The notes under the pieces: model-generated
Databases searched by the model: none
The model's input: only the letters and a program-made list of their open reading frames with translations
Told to the model about the DNA's origin: nothing
Part shown: positions 1 to 10,453 of the stretch, in pieces
Position numbering within the stretch: position 1 is the stretch's first letter
Layout of the letters: every line of letters begins with the position of its first letter
Source of the DNA: Paulinella micropora
Lineage: Eukaryota; Cercozoa; Imbricatea; Euglyphida; Paulinellidae
Direction of reading: 5' to 3'
NCBI GenBank assembly: GCA_019918135.1
Contig: WBZZ01002773.1
Coordinates: forward strand, 120,001-184,000
DNA: 64,000 nt
Program-made: the position numbers and the translations under genes

Positions 1-1307
1 GCCGGGCCCAGGGTGCAGGCCGTAGGTGGGGCGGCCGGGCCCGCCGGCGGGCCCCCCGGGGGGCCAGCAGGCCTTGGTCGAGGCTGGCGGCGGCGGCCGC
101 AGCCGGGGGAGGAGGAGCGGCGGCGTCCGCGCCCGCCGGGTGAGCGACGGCCGCAGCCGGGGGAGCGACGGCCGCAGCCGGGGGAGGAGCGACGGCGGAG
201 GCCGCCGCGCGGGGAAGAGCAGCCCCCCCGGCGCCGGGCCGCGAGGCGGGTGGAGACGGGCTGCGGTGGCGGCGGCGGCGGGGCGAGCGCTGCCCGGACC
301 TGGGCGACGGCGAGGGGGAGCGTACGCGGCGGACCCTGGGGTGCCGGCGTGCGCGGGAGCGGCGCGGCCGCCCGGCCGGGCTGCGCGGGCGGAGCGCCCT
401 GCCAGCTTCCTCCTCGGCCTCGCGGGGGGGCCGGGCAGTGTCCACCGCGCGGGGGGGGCTCTCCAGCCCGCCCAACCCCCAGGCGAGGTTCGTGCACGCG
501 AGTGCGTACACCTCGGACGGCCCCGTGGGCCCAGGGGCGGGGAAGAACGGACACAGGTACACGGGTCCCGCGGGGGGCACGGCCCCGCGCGCGATCAGCG
601 CCAGCCGGCCGCCGCGACCGCGCACCCCGGCGCCCAGCGCCGGGCACAGGCGGCGCAGGCAGTAGTCCAGGAGGGGCAGGTCGGTGTCCGGCGTAAAGCG
701 GTGGCAGTTGCTGAGCTCGACGCGGCAGCGCGACGCGCGCAGCAGCCTGGCAGTCCCGTTCCAAAACTCTGCGCTGCACCCCGGGTCGTACAGCGCCCGG
801 GCCGGCAGCAGGCGCGCCAGGGCCCGCCCCGCCCGGCCGTACGCGGCCGCCGGCTCGGCCGGGCCGGCGGGCGGCGGCGCCCAGCGCTGCCCCAGGGCGT
901 CGATCAGCACGTCCAGCAGCCCGGCGGGTGCCCCGCACAGCCACGCCAGCAGCAGCGCGTCCGCCGGGCGTCGCCGGACTCGGGGTCCAGCAGTCCCGTC
1001 GCCCGGCCGCGGCCGGCCAGGGCCAACAGGACTTCCCCGCCCCAGGCCAGGCAGCCGCGCCCGAGCACAGCGGGGGCGAACGCGCGCAGGTTCGAGCCCA
1101 GCTCCGGGCGTCCTCCAGGCTCGCCGGCGGCGGCAGCCCCAGCCGGGGCGCTTGTTCCCGCAGCCACCCCGCGCCCGGGCCGCCGCGCAGCAGCGCCCAC
1201 GACGAGCCGACCGAATCTTGCAGCAGCGCCAGCGCCGCGCACCAGCTCCGCGTAGCGCCGGCCTTCGCTGTAACGCAGCCGGGCGGCCGGCGCTCGGCCC
1301 GGCGGCG

Positions 1308-1420
1308 ACGACGAGAACGACGAGGACGAGGATGACGAGGACGAGGACGAGAACGACGAGGACGAGGACGAGAACGACGAGGACGAGGATGACGAGGATG
1401 AGGACGAGGACGGCCGCGAG
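1308..1420. repeat. GACGAG-type microsatellite inside the interrupted host gene
   Basis: Repeats of GACGAG and GACGAGGAT-like units on the plus strand. On the coding (minus) strand they give a run of about 40 residues that is nearly all Ser with regularly spaced Phe. Such a tract is expected to vary in length between alleles. Confidence 0.85.
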
Positions 1421-2164
1421 GACGGCGGCGACGGGGGCCCCCAGTCCGGCGGCGGCGGGCCGAGCCCGGCCCACGCGTCCACCACCGAGGGCCGCAGCGC
1501 GGACCCCGTCGCGAGGGGCGGGCCTTGCGTGCCGCTGGCTTCCGACAGCGCCCGCCGCTCCTCGGGCCCGGTCGTGGCGGGCAACACGAAGAGGCACGTA
1601 CCCAGGCGCCGCCGCCAGTACTCGGACCCCGGCCCCCTAAACAGCGGCGCCAGTGACGCCGCCACGTCGCGGCGCGCGGCGGGCTCGTCCGGGAACGACA
1701 CGACCAGCCACGGCAGCAGCTGCGGGTCCGCATCCAGGGCCGCCCGCAGCGCGTCCCACGGTTCCGCGCCGCCCGGCGGCCAGGCCACCCACAGGCCGGG
1801 CGGCGCGGACCCCGGGGCCAGCAGTTGGGTGAGGTTCGCGGGGGAGCCCCACGCCGTCCGGGCGCCCCAGGCCGCGCACCACTGCCGCACGTAGGCCGGG
1901 GGCGGGCCGCCCAGGGACAGATAGCAGGGCCGAACGCCACCGCTCCCCCCGGGCGGCCGGCCGCGCGCGCCCGTGAGCAGGGCCCAGACCACGAGCAGCC
2001 GCGCGCGCTCGTCTTCGTCGGCTGCCAGGGCCCACACGGGGCCCAGCTGGTGCTTCAGCAGCGCAAACAACACGCCCCGCACCCGCGGCACCCGCAGCTG
2101 GCACCATGACTGGCCGCCGAGCCCCGCCGCCACGTCCCGGATGTGCCGCTCCAACTGCGCGCAG

Positions 2165-2170
2165 CCCGGC
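2165..2170. repeat. Left 6-bp target-site duplication (CCCGGC) of the Polinton-like element
   Basis: CCCGGC directly precedes the left inverted repeat and the same six bases follow the right one at 22766-22771. Six bases is the usual duplication length for the Polinton/Maverick group. Confidence 0.9.
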
Positions 2171-2492
2171 AAAAACAGGGAGGGGAGGGGGGGTGTTTCT
2201 ATGGCCCCACCCCCCCTTTCCATTTTGAATTTCCCTATCGCAGGCCATTTTTGCCATATTCGTTCATATAAGGGCGATAACAACATAAATTCCCCAGTTT
2301 TACATATGTGGTCAGACTTTCAGACATTTTATTTTTTGCGGTAATGCGGTAAAATGGGACCGCCCCACCGCCCTACCGCAGAGTGTTTGGCTAAAAAAAA
2401 ACGGCAAAATCGTCCGCAATTTACGGTTCCCGAAATACTCATAAATCAAAAATTACCTTTTTCTTTTTGTGCCGTTTGGTTTCAATTATGTT
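2171..2492. repeat. Left terminal inverted repeat of the Polinton-like element
   Basis: Begins AAAAACAGGG and matches the reverse complement of 22443-22765 along its whole length; the only difference seen is one base in the terminal A run. It includes a G-run/C-run outer part and a 9-base A run. The end of the integrase frame lies within it. Confidence 0.95.
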
Positions 2493-3380
2493 TTCTGGTT
2501 GTATGTCTTCTTTTTTCAACTGTTGCTTTATCTTCTTCTCCTTTGTTATCTCTTGGACTTGTTCGTGAATTTGTTTTTCATCATCAACTGGCTTTTCAAA
2601 CTTGGTCTTTAACAACTCGCGGGGGCTAACTAGTTCTTTATTAGATAGCACAATTTTAAATCCATTTCTACCCAAAACCGTATATATCTGCTTTGACCAA
2701 GTTCGTCCGCCTTTTGAAAATAGATTTCGTTGAACTTCTCGTCTTACCTTATCGCCAGGTTCAAATTCATTAATACTCTCATCTCTTTCAATTTTTTGTT
2801 TATTAGTAGCTTTCCCATTTAATACATCAATTGGTCTAGCTTTGATTGTTGGATGAAAACGATTATTGTAAGCTTTAACCATATCATCAATGTATGAGAC
2901 CCAGTCAAAGTTTCCATTTGTTTCAAATAGTATATCAAACCACCTTCTAATAGTTCTAATCACTCTATCAACTATTGCGAGTGCTTTGTGGTCTCCTACT
3001 TCAACTGTTCTGTGTTCAATGTTATGTTCATCAAAATATTTATTAACTGCTCCTTTGTATTCTCCACCGCTATCTGTTGTAATGATTTCTGGAATATATG
3101 GAATAGATTTCAAACCAGTATATACTTCATTCGCAGTTTTATTTTTCAGCGGTCTGACTTCTAAAAATCTACTATTAGTGTCAATCCAAACCAACATAAA
3201 AGCATATTTTTTATTACCTGGTTTATCTTTTAACTTAGACATATCCGCTAAATCTACGAACACTTGTTTCAACGGTTTATCAGCCCATATTGTATTCCAT
3301 TTCTTACTTTGTTTTTTCTGATAATGTAGTTCTAATGCCTGTTGCTCTTTTAGTTCTTGTAAATGGTCGTCCATCGCCAT
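2439..3380 (-). CDS. rve-family integrase (Polinton-like element)
   Basis: A protein of 313 residues with the retroviral-type integrase core: the first acidic motif (VFVDLADM, about residue 41), the second (TTDSGGEY, about residue 100), and the following helix region. It ends with a chromatin/SH3-like tail (FEPGDKVRR onward, about residue 207) and a Lys-rich end. This family joins element ends to target DNA and makes short target duplications, which fits the 6-bp duplication here. It is the outermost gene on the left and its last codons fall in the terminal repeat. Confidence 0.85.
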   Translation of the reverse strand: MAMDDHLQELKEQQALELHYQKKQSKKWNTIWADKPLKQVFVDLADMSKLKDKPGNKKYAFMLVWIDTNSRFLEVRPLKNKTANEVYTGLKSIPYIPEIITTDSGGEYKGAVNKYFDEHNIEHRTVEVGDHKALAIVDRVIRTIRRWFDILFETNGNFDWVSYIDDMVKAYNNRFHPTIKARPIDVLNGKATNKQKIERDESINEFEPGDKVRREVQRNLFSKGGRTWSKQIYTVLGRNGFKIVLSNKELVSPRELLKTKFEKPVDDEKQIHEQVQEITKEKKIKQQLKKEDIQPENIIETKRHKKKKVIFDL

Positions 3381-3638
3381 CTAATACTTAATAACACCTA
3401 ATGTTGTATCCTTATATATTGCTCTTTCTTTTTTTTCAAGTTCAAAACAATAATTAGAACAAAACTCATACATATAAAACCAATCAAAACTATCATCAAC
3501 AGCCGTAATCTGTCGGTTCGCTAAACACAGAGTTAATCCACACACATAGCAACTAGTGAAGTCATACATACGATGATTATATAGGTAGTCCATAATGTGT
3601 AAGCGAACATCTAACGGTAGGTTCTTAATTTCACTCAT
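3381..3638 (-). CDS. Small Cys-rich protein with F-box-like start (Polinton-like element)
   Basis: 85 residues, immediately upstream of the integrase gene on the same strand, so probably co-transcribed with it. The N-terminus (LPLDVRLHIMDYLY) resembles an F-box helix. The middle has two Cys pairs (CYVCG and CSNYC) that could bind one zinc ion. An AT-rich ATATAT motif precedes the start. Function unknown; an adaptor role is only a guess. Confidence 0.5.
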   Translation of the reverse strand: MSEIKNLPLDVRLHIMDYLYNHRMYDFTSCYVCGLTLCLANRQITAVDDSFDWFYMYEFCSNYCFELEKKERAIYKDTTLGVIKY

Positions 3639-3645
3639 ATATATG

Positions 3646-4149
3646 TTAGAACTTTAAAAATATCTTTGAAACATCATTGTTTTCTTTTTTTGATTTCTCG
3701 GGTTGTTGATTATAAACATTAACTGATATGTTTGATTTCTTACCTTTACCTTTCTTGGGCTGTTCCTCTTCTTCACTTTCGCTCTCACTCTCACTCTCCT
3801 CTTCCACTTTCTTTTTTACCACTTTCTTCGCCTTCTTCTGTTTGGTCTTTAATTTAATACCCGCAACCCGTTGGGCAACGATATCAACAAAGTCGTGTTC
3901 TACTTCCTCATCCGAACTGCTCTCCTCACTTTGCTCACCGTCTCTACCATCAATCATATCCTTAGCCAACTGTTTCTTTGACACATGGTCCATCTTTTCG
4001 TCTTCGTTCATTTCTTTCACATTCTTCGCCTCTTCCTCCGCTAGTAGCTCACGTGCCCTCTCAATCTTTCTTTGCCTCGCATACTGTTTCTTCATTACAG
4101 TAGCTTTTTCAAGATTTTTTATGGCAATCTCTCTATTACCTCTTGGCAT
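3646..4149 (-). CDS. Highly charged Lys/Glu-rich protein (Polinton-like element)
   Basis: The start chosen is the ATG at 4149 (MPRGNREIAIKN); the frame is open further upstream but that part overlaps the divergent fibre gene. About 168 residues, with an acidic Ser/Glu tract, a Glu/Ser repeat and Lys-rich blocks. Helical and coiled-coil-prone with no recognised domain. It is divergent from the fibre-like gene, and the gap between them has TATATA-like motifs on both sides. Possibly nucleic-acid binding, by composition only. Confidence 0.5.
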   Translation of the reverse strand: MPRGNREIAIKNLEKATVMKKQYARQRKIERARELLAEEEAKNVKEMNEDEKMDHVSKKQLAKDMIDGRDGEQSEESSSDEEVEHDFVDIVAQRVAGIKLKTKQKKAKKVVKKKVEEESESESESEEEEQPKKGKGKKSNISVNVYNQQPEKSKKENNDVSKIFLKF

Positions 4150-4221
4150 CGTTTGTTTCGGTTGTATATCTAACCAAAAATAATTTTTATACGGATTAAT
4201 TATTATCCAATATATACAACG

Positions 4222-7200
4222 ATGTCGCAATATAAATCGCTCTTAGGCTTGTCTGAAATTGCGGTTGATAGTCTGGATATAGCCAATCTTGATTTAGCGA
4301 ATACAAACATAGTGGGCTTATACACAGATAGGGTGCCAGAAGATGCTGACCCCGTAAATCTTTATTTTACTAATAGCCGATTTGATGCGAGGTTGGCTTT
4401 AAAATCAACAACGGACTTAAAAGAAGGCACTAATCTATACTATACTGATGGTAGGTTTGATGCGCGACTAACCACTAAATCAACCACTAACCTAGCCGAA
4501 GGCACTAATTTATATTATACTAATGCTAGGTTTGACACTCAATTAGCAACAAAGAGCACAACCAACTTAACCGAAGGAACTAACTTATACTACACCACAG
4601 CAAGGGCTAATACAGATTTTGACACAAGGATAGCAACTAAATCAATAGATGCTTTAAGTGATGTAATCATAACAGGCACCCCCGCTGATAACCAACTGCT
4701 CATTTACAGCACTGGGCAATGGCGAAATGTTGCTTCTCCGTTCCTCAGATTGGATGGGCTCGCTATGATGATAGGGGATTTAAATATGGGAGGTTTTAAT
4801 GTAGCAAATGTCGGTAATGTTGATGGTATTGATGTTTCGGCTCTTGATAGTTCTGTGGTAAAACTAACAGGAGACCAGACTATAACAGGAAACAAAACAT
4901 TTACTACTTATGTGGGGGTAAAAGACTCAAATCCATTAAACACAGGTAAGTTATTCTTCAATTACAACAATAATATGGGCTCTATCTATTCGTCGGAGGC
5001 AGGTGGAGCAACGGGCTATCCATTATCTTTTGTAGGCTCGTCCATACTTTTTGCTCCAACAACAGGAGGTGGAATGACATTGACAAATAATGTTTTAAAT
5101 TTTAACAGCACAACAGCAATCAGCGGACTGCCCGCACCATTCTATGACGGCGATGCTTCAACAAAGGCTTACACCGATACGAAACTGGCAAAGGACGGCA
5201 CAGTGGCTATGACGGGCAGTTTAAATATGGGAGGATTTTCAATTACAAATGTTAATCTTGTTGACGGTATTGATGTATCCACCCTTGATACCGCAGTCGT
5301 CAAACTAACAGGAGACCAAACCATAGCAGGAACCAAAACATTTAGCAGTATAATAAATGCTAGTGCGGGGATTGATATGAAAAGCCAAAGCATAACAAAT
5401 GTAAATCTCGTTGATGGTATTGATGTTTCTGCCCTTGATACTTCGGTTGTCAAACTAACAGGAGACCAAACAATAGCGGGGAATAAAAAATTTACTTCAA
5501 CAATAGAAGTGCGGGGTGCTACTGGTCCAACCGCTTTTGATGGTATCGGTATTGCCTTTGATACGGCGACAAATATAGGAATGATTACCGCACAAAAAAT
5601 AGCAACCGCGGCCTATTATCCAATACAAATAACGGGGTCGTATGTTGAGTTATATTCTGGTGATAATGTAATTATAACCGCAACTGGCACGACACTATCT
5701 TTGAACAACAGAAAAATAACAAATTTAGCCACACCAACAGCAACAACGGACGGAGCGACAAAAGGGTATGCGGATACATTAGACGGTCAAAATGTGAAAC
5801 TAACTGGAAACCAAACCATAGCAGGAATTAAGACATATAGTAGTGGTGTTGAAATAACGGGAAATTCAATCAATTCAACAACGAAGGGCACATTTATCGT
5901 TTTCAATTCTACCAGTAATATTGGGTCAATTGCTAGTTTGGATATGAAAACTGCAACATATTACAACTTTGAAATTTCTGCGAAAAAAATAAGTTTCATT
6001 ATTGACGGGACGATAGTTGGTTGGGTAAATGCTTCGGGACTAGATTGTAATAGTAGCAAAATAGCCAACCTTGGAACTCCGACATTAGCGACCGATGGAG
6101 CAACAAAAGGATATGCGGACACATTGGACGGACAAAATGTAAAACTAACAGGCGACCAAACCATAACAGGAATTAAGATATTTAATGGAAGTAGAAATGA
6201 TGTAAGAGCACTGACCTTATTAAGCCAAGCCGATTTCAATAATGTAGATATCATTAATGGTGGAAATATAACATATAACGGGGCGAGGATATTAAACCAA
6301 AATGGAGGAGATATCTTTTTCAGTCAGACAACAGGCGATTGGCAGTCTTTCTTATACGCTTTAAATACTGCTTCAAGTGGAACCGTCGACCAGAGAGGAT
6401 ACCTATTTACGAATGTAGCGTCTGATGTAAAAGGGGCGGGACTTTATATTTCAAAACTTTTGGATAATAAAAGTGCTTCGTCTGACATTGTCCGTTTTAA
6501 CAATGCTGGCGGTATGCGGTTTTATGGTGCTTTGGATATGAACTCAAACAACATAACAAATGGTGGAACAATAACGGGAACAACAATTACTTCAACCGCG
6601 GGGATATCAACAACAACAATAACAGCAAGCGACAAAATAACGACCGCGTCAACTAAACCAATAATCATAGGCAACACAACGAAAGGCACAGGGGCGACAG
6701 GTGGATTAGAATTATACGGGACGGCTTCAAATATAGGAGGAGCACACTTACAAGCAATAACAACACAGGATGCTTATCCAACATTTCAATTATTAAACTG
6801 GACGCACGATAATATTACTTTATGTTTTGATGCGTATTGGGATGGCTCAAACTGGAAATCAAGTGCTTCTGGTTCAAACTTTACAATAGCAAAAGGTGGC
6901 AACAAACTTGTTTTTAATTATAAATCAGGAATAACTGCGGGAAGCACTTTAACGTGGTCAGAAGCTATGAACATAAGCACAGCAGGCCTACTAACAGCAA
7001 ATGCGGGGATAACATACACAGGCACACTAACATCAGCAACGAATACCAGTGGAGTGAAAATAGGAGTTCAGGGAGCAACAGACGGAACAAGCGCGAAAGG
7101 GATATTTCTGTGGGATACGACTAATACAAGTTGGGGGATTTATGCGGCATCTGGTGGGGCTCTAAACACTAGAAGTTTGGCAAACGGTTTGGCTGTTTCT

Positions 7201-8123
7201 GGAAATGACTTTGCTTCGTATAGTTTTCGGTTTAGGGTTGCTAATGATTCTACAATGGGTTTTGTGTGGGAGAATTCAGCAGAGCAATTGTTAATGTCGT
7301 TGAATGGGGCAAACGGGACATTATGGGCAAAAGGATTGATTACGGCAAATGCGGGGATTACATATTCTGGGTGCTAACAACTGCATCAGCATCAACTAAT
7401 GGGGCGAAAATAGCAATTCAAGGACAAACAGACGGAACAAATGCGAGAGGAATATTTATGTGGGACATCGGAGATTCAAACTGGGGGATTTATATGAGCC
7501 AGTCTGGGGCAAGTAAATCGTTAAGTGGAGGAACAGCACCAGCGGGAGGAGTAGGCGGAGGATTAACTTCTTATTCTATTAGATTTAGAGTGAATGGTTC
7601 TTCAACGAGTGGGTTCATATGGGAGAATAATTCAAATACTGCTTTAATGTCTTTGAAAGCGAGCGATGGACAATTATGGGTATTGTCTAATCCAATTCAA
7701 TATTCAGACAGGAGAAAAAAAGAAGATATAAAGGAATGCTTAGGCTTAGATTTTATTAATAAGTTAAATCCAGTTTGCTATCGTATGATTGACGACAAAA
7801 AGAAATGTAGGACTGGCTTAATAGCACAAGAATTAGAAGACATACTAACAGAAATGGATATGCTAGATTTTGGCGGTTTTATAAAAGAAACAATTATGGT
7901 TCCCTGTCCGAAACAAAAAGCGGAATACGAATTGAAGGGTGTAAGTATCAATCCAGAAGATGTTAAATGTATTGATAGTGGTGATGTCGGTTATGGTATA
8001 GGTTATTCTGAGTTTATCGCACCATTAATTAAGGCGGTTCAACAATTATCGGAAAAAATAAATAATATAACTAATGATATAGCTGACTTAAAAAAACAAT
8101 TAGCAGAAAACAATGCCCCCTAG
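4222..8123 (+). CDS. Fibre-like structural protein with repeats and S74-type C-terminal chaperone (Polinton-like element)
   Basis: A long protein region, broken about once. The N-terminal half has short repeats (NLYYT followed by ARFD), then units containing GIDVSALDTSVVKLTGDQT that recur about six times, like the shaft repeats of viral and phage fibres. The C-terminal end (SDRRKKEDI ... GLIAQELEDIL) matches the endosialidase-type intramolecular chaperone, peptidase S74 family, which helps trimeric fibres fold and then cuts itself off. This suggests a trimeric receptor-binding spike or tail-like fibre. An AATATATA motif lies just before the ATG. Confidence 0.75.
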
Positions 8124-8454
8124 ATTACACCCACCACCACCAATCATAGAGACGGAAGACCTTACACCCGAACTCAAAAACCGTGTGCTAGATGTCCAAA
8201 TTAAGCAGGAAGAAAAAAAATTAGACCACGAATACGAGGACAGCTGGGATTGCTGTTTGACAAAGCGAAAAACTGACAGCCGACTTATCAAATACTTGTT
8301 TCAAATGGGTATCATTATCGCCATCATCACCCTTTGTATCGTGAGGCTATCAGAAAAGAACTTACCTTGTGAGGTTGCTAACACTTATGTGGGTATTTTA
8401 ACACTATTAATAGGCATCTGCCTTCCTAGCCCATCTTCTAGTTCAAAGAAGTGA
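8113..8454 (+). CDS. Small membrane protein (Polinton-like element)
   Basis: 113 residues with a charged N-terminal half and two hydrophobic segments (FQMGIIIAIITLCIV and VGILTLLIGICL) near residues 68-105. Its start overlaps the end of the fibre-like gene, which suggests coupled expression. No family recognised; it could be a virion membrane protein or act on the host membrane. Confidence 0.5.
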   Translation: MPPRLHPPPPIIETEDLTPELKNRVLDVQIKQEEKKLDHEYEDSWDCCLTKRKTDSRLIKYLFQMGIIIAIITLCIVRLSEKNLPCEVANTYVGILTLLIGICLPSPSSSSKK

Positions 8455-8694
8455 GCATTCATACGAATAGATTTTATACCAAGAAGCATCACCAGCACAG
8501 ATTAGAGGAATAGCTTCATCAAAACTACGACACATATTATTTCCATTATTTATGAAAACACATTTGAATTTGGTTTCTATTCCTTTTTGAATACACCACA
8601 CACAACTTTCATTTTTTTTATCGCTGACCCGTGAATAGAAATCACAAGCTGTCCGACCTAACACAGAACACACAAATAATAATATTAATAACAT
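8443..8694 (-). CDS. Small secreted Cys-rich protein (Polinton-like element)
   Basis: 83 residues with a clear signal peptide (MLLILLFVCSVLG) and about six further Cys residues, including CVWC. It lies on the opposite strand from the structural genes around it. Family not recognised; a secreted or envelope-associated disulfide-bonded protein is the simplest reading. Confidence 0.5.
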   Translation of the reverse strand: MLLILLFVCSVLGRTACDFYSRVSDKKNESCVWCIQKGIETKFKCVFINNGNNMCRSFDEAIPLICAGDASWYKIYSYECSLL

Positions 8695-8720
8695 AATATA
8701 TTATACAACATATAGAAACA

Positions 8721-9083
8721 ATGAGTGATTTCAAATACCAAAAGATTATTTTTCTGAGTAATGATTTTGCGGGTGGTAGCAAAACATTTGACAAAACCAT
8801 TAAATTGAACTTTACCCCAACTAGAATGAATGTTAAGTATATCCACTATATGAATGATATGACTGAAACGAAAACAAAAATTCTTCATATGGACCGCATT
8901 GGAATTATTGGAACATTCGCTGATAGCAATGTCGCAAACATTTCCAATCTTAGCTACAACTTGGGTATTATTAATTGGACCGACGGGCAATACAGTTTTA
9001 GAGTGCTTAAAACGGACAATGGTAGCATTGAGACTGACCTGCTAGCTGGAAGAATTGTTATTTGTTTAGAATTTCTAGCGTAG
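8721..9083 (+). CDS. Hypothetical protein upstream of the ATPase (Polinton-like element)
   Basis: 120 residues, beta-rich by composition, no domain recognised. An ACATATAGAAACA motif is just before the ATG and a hairpin includes its stop codon. Its place among morphogenesis genes suggests a minor structural protein. Confidence 0.5.
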   Translation: MSDFKYQKIIFLSNDFAGGSKTFDKTIKLNFTPTRMNVKYIHYMNDMTETKTKILHMDRIGIIGTFADSNVANISNLSYNLGIINWTDGQYSFRVLKTDNGSIETDLLAGRIVICLEFLA

Positions 9084-9100
9084 GGGCCTGCTCCCCCTAC
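9080..9100 (+). terminator. Hairpin including a stop codon
   Basis: GTAGGGG and CCCCTAC pair around a 7-base loop; the TAG stop of the upstream gene lies in the left stem. The same hairpin recurs at 13371-13391 and a shorter one at 10368-10385, each followed within a few bases by ACCCCGC. A 3'-end processing or termination signal is likely. Confidence 0.65.
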
Positions 9101-9101
9101 G

Positions 9102-9141
9102 ACCCCGCCAGTAAAATAAAAATATATTTTAGAATATATAC
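9102..9141 (+). promoter_or_regulatory. AT-rich promoter-like block before the ATPase gene
   Basis: A block containing AAAATAAAAATATATTTT then AGAATATATAC, repeated almost exactly at 12499-12540 before the penton-type gene. Most genes of the element have a shorter AATATA(T/G)A motif within about 10-20 bases of the ATG, so this is probably the core promoter of the element. Confidence 0.6.
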
Positions 9142-9197
9142 AACCTACGGTCGTAGACTGTAAAAGTATTTGGAGGTGCGGAGGCGAAGTCTCTGCT

Positions 9198-10022
9198 ATG
9201 GAAAAGATTAACGATATACGAGTTAGACCAGTCAAGCAAAACGGAGATGGAGACAAGTTGGCAAAAGGATATAAGTTATTTGATGAACCGTATGCCAATA
9301 TTTTTCTTCTCGCTCGCAAGAAGAGTGGCAAGACAACGGCACTGTTTGAAATCCTGAAAAGGACGGCCGACAAAAAGACCCGTATTGTTATTATTGCCAG
9401 CACGATACACAAAGACCACATATACAAAGAAATGGTTAAACACTTCAAGAAGAAGGGAAACCCGATGGCGATATACACATATTTGAAAACGGATGGACTG
9501 TCTGTGATTGATTACGAGTTAGACAAGCTGAATAAACCTGACGAAGAGCAAGAAGAAGGCGAGATTGTTCAAGACGAGAAAGAAGAACCGAAGCCGAAGT
9601 TTTTATATTTTGGTAAAGAAGAAAAGAAGAAACAGGAGGGAGGCGAAAAACCACCGAGGCCGAGCAAATACATAACACCAGAAGTCGTGTTCGCGTTAGA
9701 TGATTTGGGTAGTGGTTTAAGGGATAAGTCCGTAAGCGACCTGTTGAAAAAAAATAGACACTACAAGTCAAAGGTGATTATGAGCTCGCAGTATCTTAAC
9801 GATATGAAACCTGAGGCGATTAAACAGCTTGACTACCTTCTTATTTTTCCTGGTCAGAGTGTTGATAAAATTGAACTTGTATATAAACATTTAGACCTCG
9901 GCTACGACCTCGAATACTTCATTGAAAAATATCACGAGGCAACAAAAGAACGATTTAACTTTTTGTATGTTGATTCTGTATCGGACGAACTGAGGCAAAA
10001 TTTCAATAAGCGATTTTTGTAA
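9198..10022 (+). CDS. DNA-packaging ATPase, FtsK/HerA type (Polinton-like element)
   Basis: 274 residues. The P-loop is seen as ARKKSGKTT (about residue 38) and the Walker B strand as VFALDDLGSG (about residue 170), followed by a sensor-like segment (KVIMSSQYLND). The layout matches the A32-like genome-packaging ATPases of Polintons, virophages and large DNA viruses. A charged insertion lies between the two motifs. It sits just upstream of the basic protein and protease genes. Confidence 0.85.
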   Translation: MEKINDIRVRPVKQNGDGDKLAKGYKLFDEPYANIFLLARKKSGKTTALFEILKRTADKKTRIVIIASTIHKDHIYKEMVKHFKKKGNPMAIYTYLKTDGLSVIDYELDKLNKPDEEQEEGEIVQDEKEEPKPKFLYFGKEEKKKQEGGEKPPRPSKYITPEVVFALDDLGSGLRDKSVSDLLKKNRHYKSKVIMSSQYLNDMKPEAIKQLDYLLIFPGQSVDKIELVYKHLDLGYDLEYFIEKYHEATKERFNFLYVDSVSDELRQNFNKRFL

Positions 10023-10056
10023 TTTAAAATAATTTTTTTTTCAAAACTATATATAG

Positions 10057-10371
10057 ATGCCAACATCACCAGTGATTATTTCACAACCATCGGGATACAA
10101 TATCAGCTACAATCCAAGCCCTGTAAGTATGCCACAAGCGGGAGGAAGAAAGAAGAAAGGAAAAAAGAAACAAACAGGAGGCAAAGTTAATTGGGCCAAG
10201 GTCGGAAAAGCGATACTGGATGCTAATAGGTTTATCAAGAAGAACCAGTTGATTTCAAGGGGTGCTACCTTTCTTAGCGATGTCGGAGTGCCTTATGCTG
10301 ACCGTGTAGCAAAGGCCGCGATGAAGCAAGGATACGGCAAGCAACGAGGAGGAGCCGTTAAGTTTCGGTAG
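10057..10371 (+). CDS. Small basic virion protein, pX/pVI-like (Polinton-like element)
   Basis: 104 residues with a Gly/Lys-rich basic tract (GGRKKKGKKK) and a C-terminal helix region (VPYADRVAKAAMKQG). Small basic proteins of this kind sit near the protease and ATPase in adenovirus-like and Polinton-like genomes, where they bind packaged DNA or the capsid interior. The TATATATAG box ends right at the ATG. Confidence 0.5.
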   Translation: MPTSPVIISQPSGYNISYNPSPVSMPQAGGRKKKGKKKQTGGKVNWAKVGKAILDANRFIKKNQLISRGATFLSDVGVPYADRVAKAAMKQGYGKQRGGAVKFR

Positions 10372-10385
10372 GGACAAGCCCCTAC
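10368..10385 (+). terminator. Hairpin including a stop codon
   Basis: GTAGGG and CCCTAC pair around a 6-base loop, with the TAG stop of the basic-protein gene in the left stem, followed by ACCCCGC as at the other two sites. Confidence 0.6.
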
Positions 10386-10453
10386 AACCCCGCGGTAGGT
10401 TCAAATAAAAAACTAAACTTTCTATTATTTTTTTTACTAATAATATATACAAT

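Larger units (their letters stand above)
1..2170 (-). pseudogene. Host gene of unknown function, downstream part (interrupted by a Polinton-like element; runs off the left edge)
   Basis: Read on the minus strand, an open GC-rich frame leaves the element at 2170 and continues to the left edge. It is the downstream half of the gene whose start is at 23691. The reading frame is the same on both sides of the target duplication, so the insertion fell inside a continuous coding frame. Visible parts are an ordered region (WCQLRVPRVRGVLFALLKHQ, then YWRRRLGTCLFVLPA), a Ser/Phe tract at about 1310-1420, another ordered stretch (CRVELSNCHRFTPDTDLPLL near 640-720), and a basic Arg/Ser-rich then Pro/Ala-rich tail at 1-420. 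A one-base frame change lies near 970, where the track past DPESGDA must move frame to keep homologous-looking coding; it could be decay or a sequencing error. I recognise no domain. Confidence 0.6.

Noticed and set aside
2171-2290. Start codons within the inverted repeats that extend host frames (near 2286 and 22649)
   Set aside because: The inverted repeat happens to be open in that frame; the extension is part of the element and not the host gene.
13-2344. Several plus-strand frames over the first 2.3 kb
   Set aside because: They are low-complexity Arg/Pro/Ala/Gly frames opposite the minus-strand host gene, which has ordered segments; they are shadows caused by high GC.
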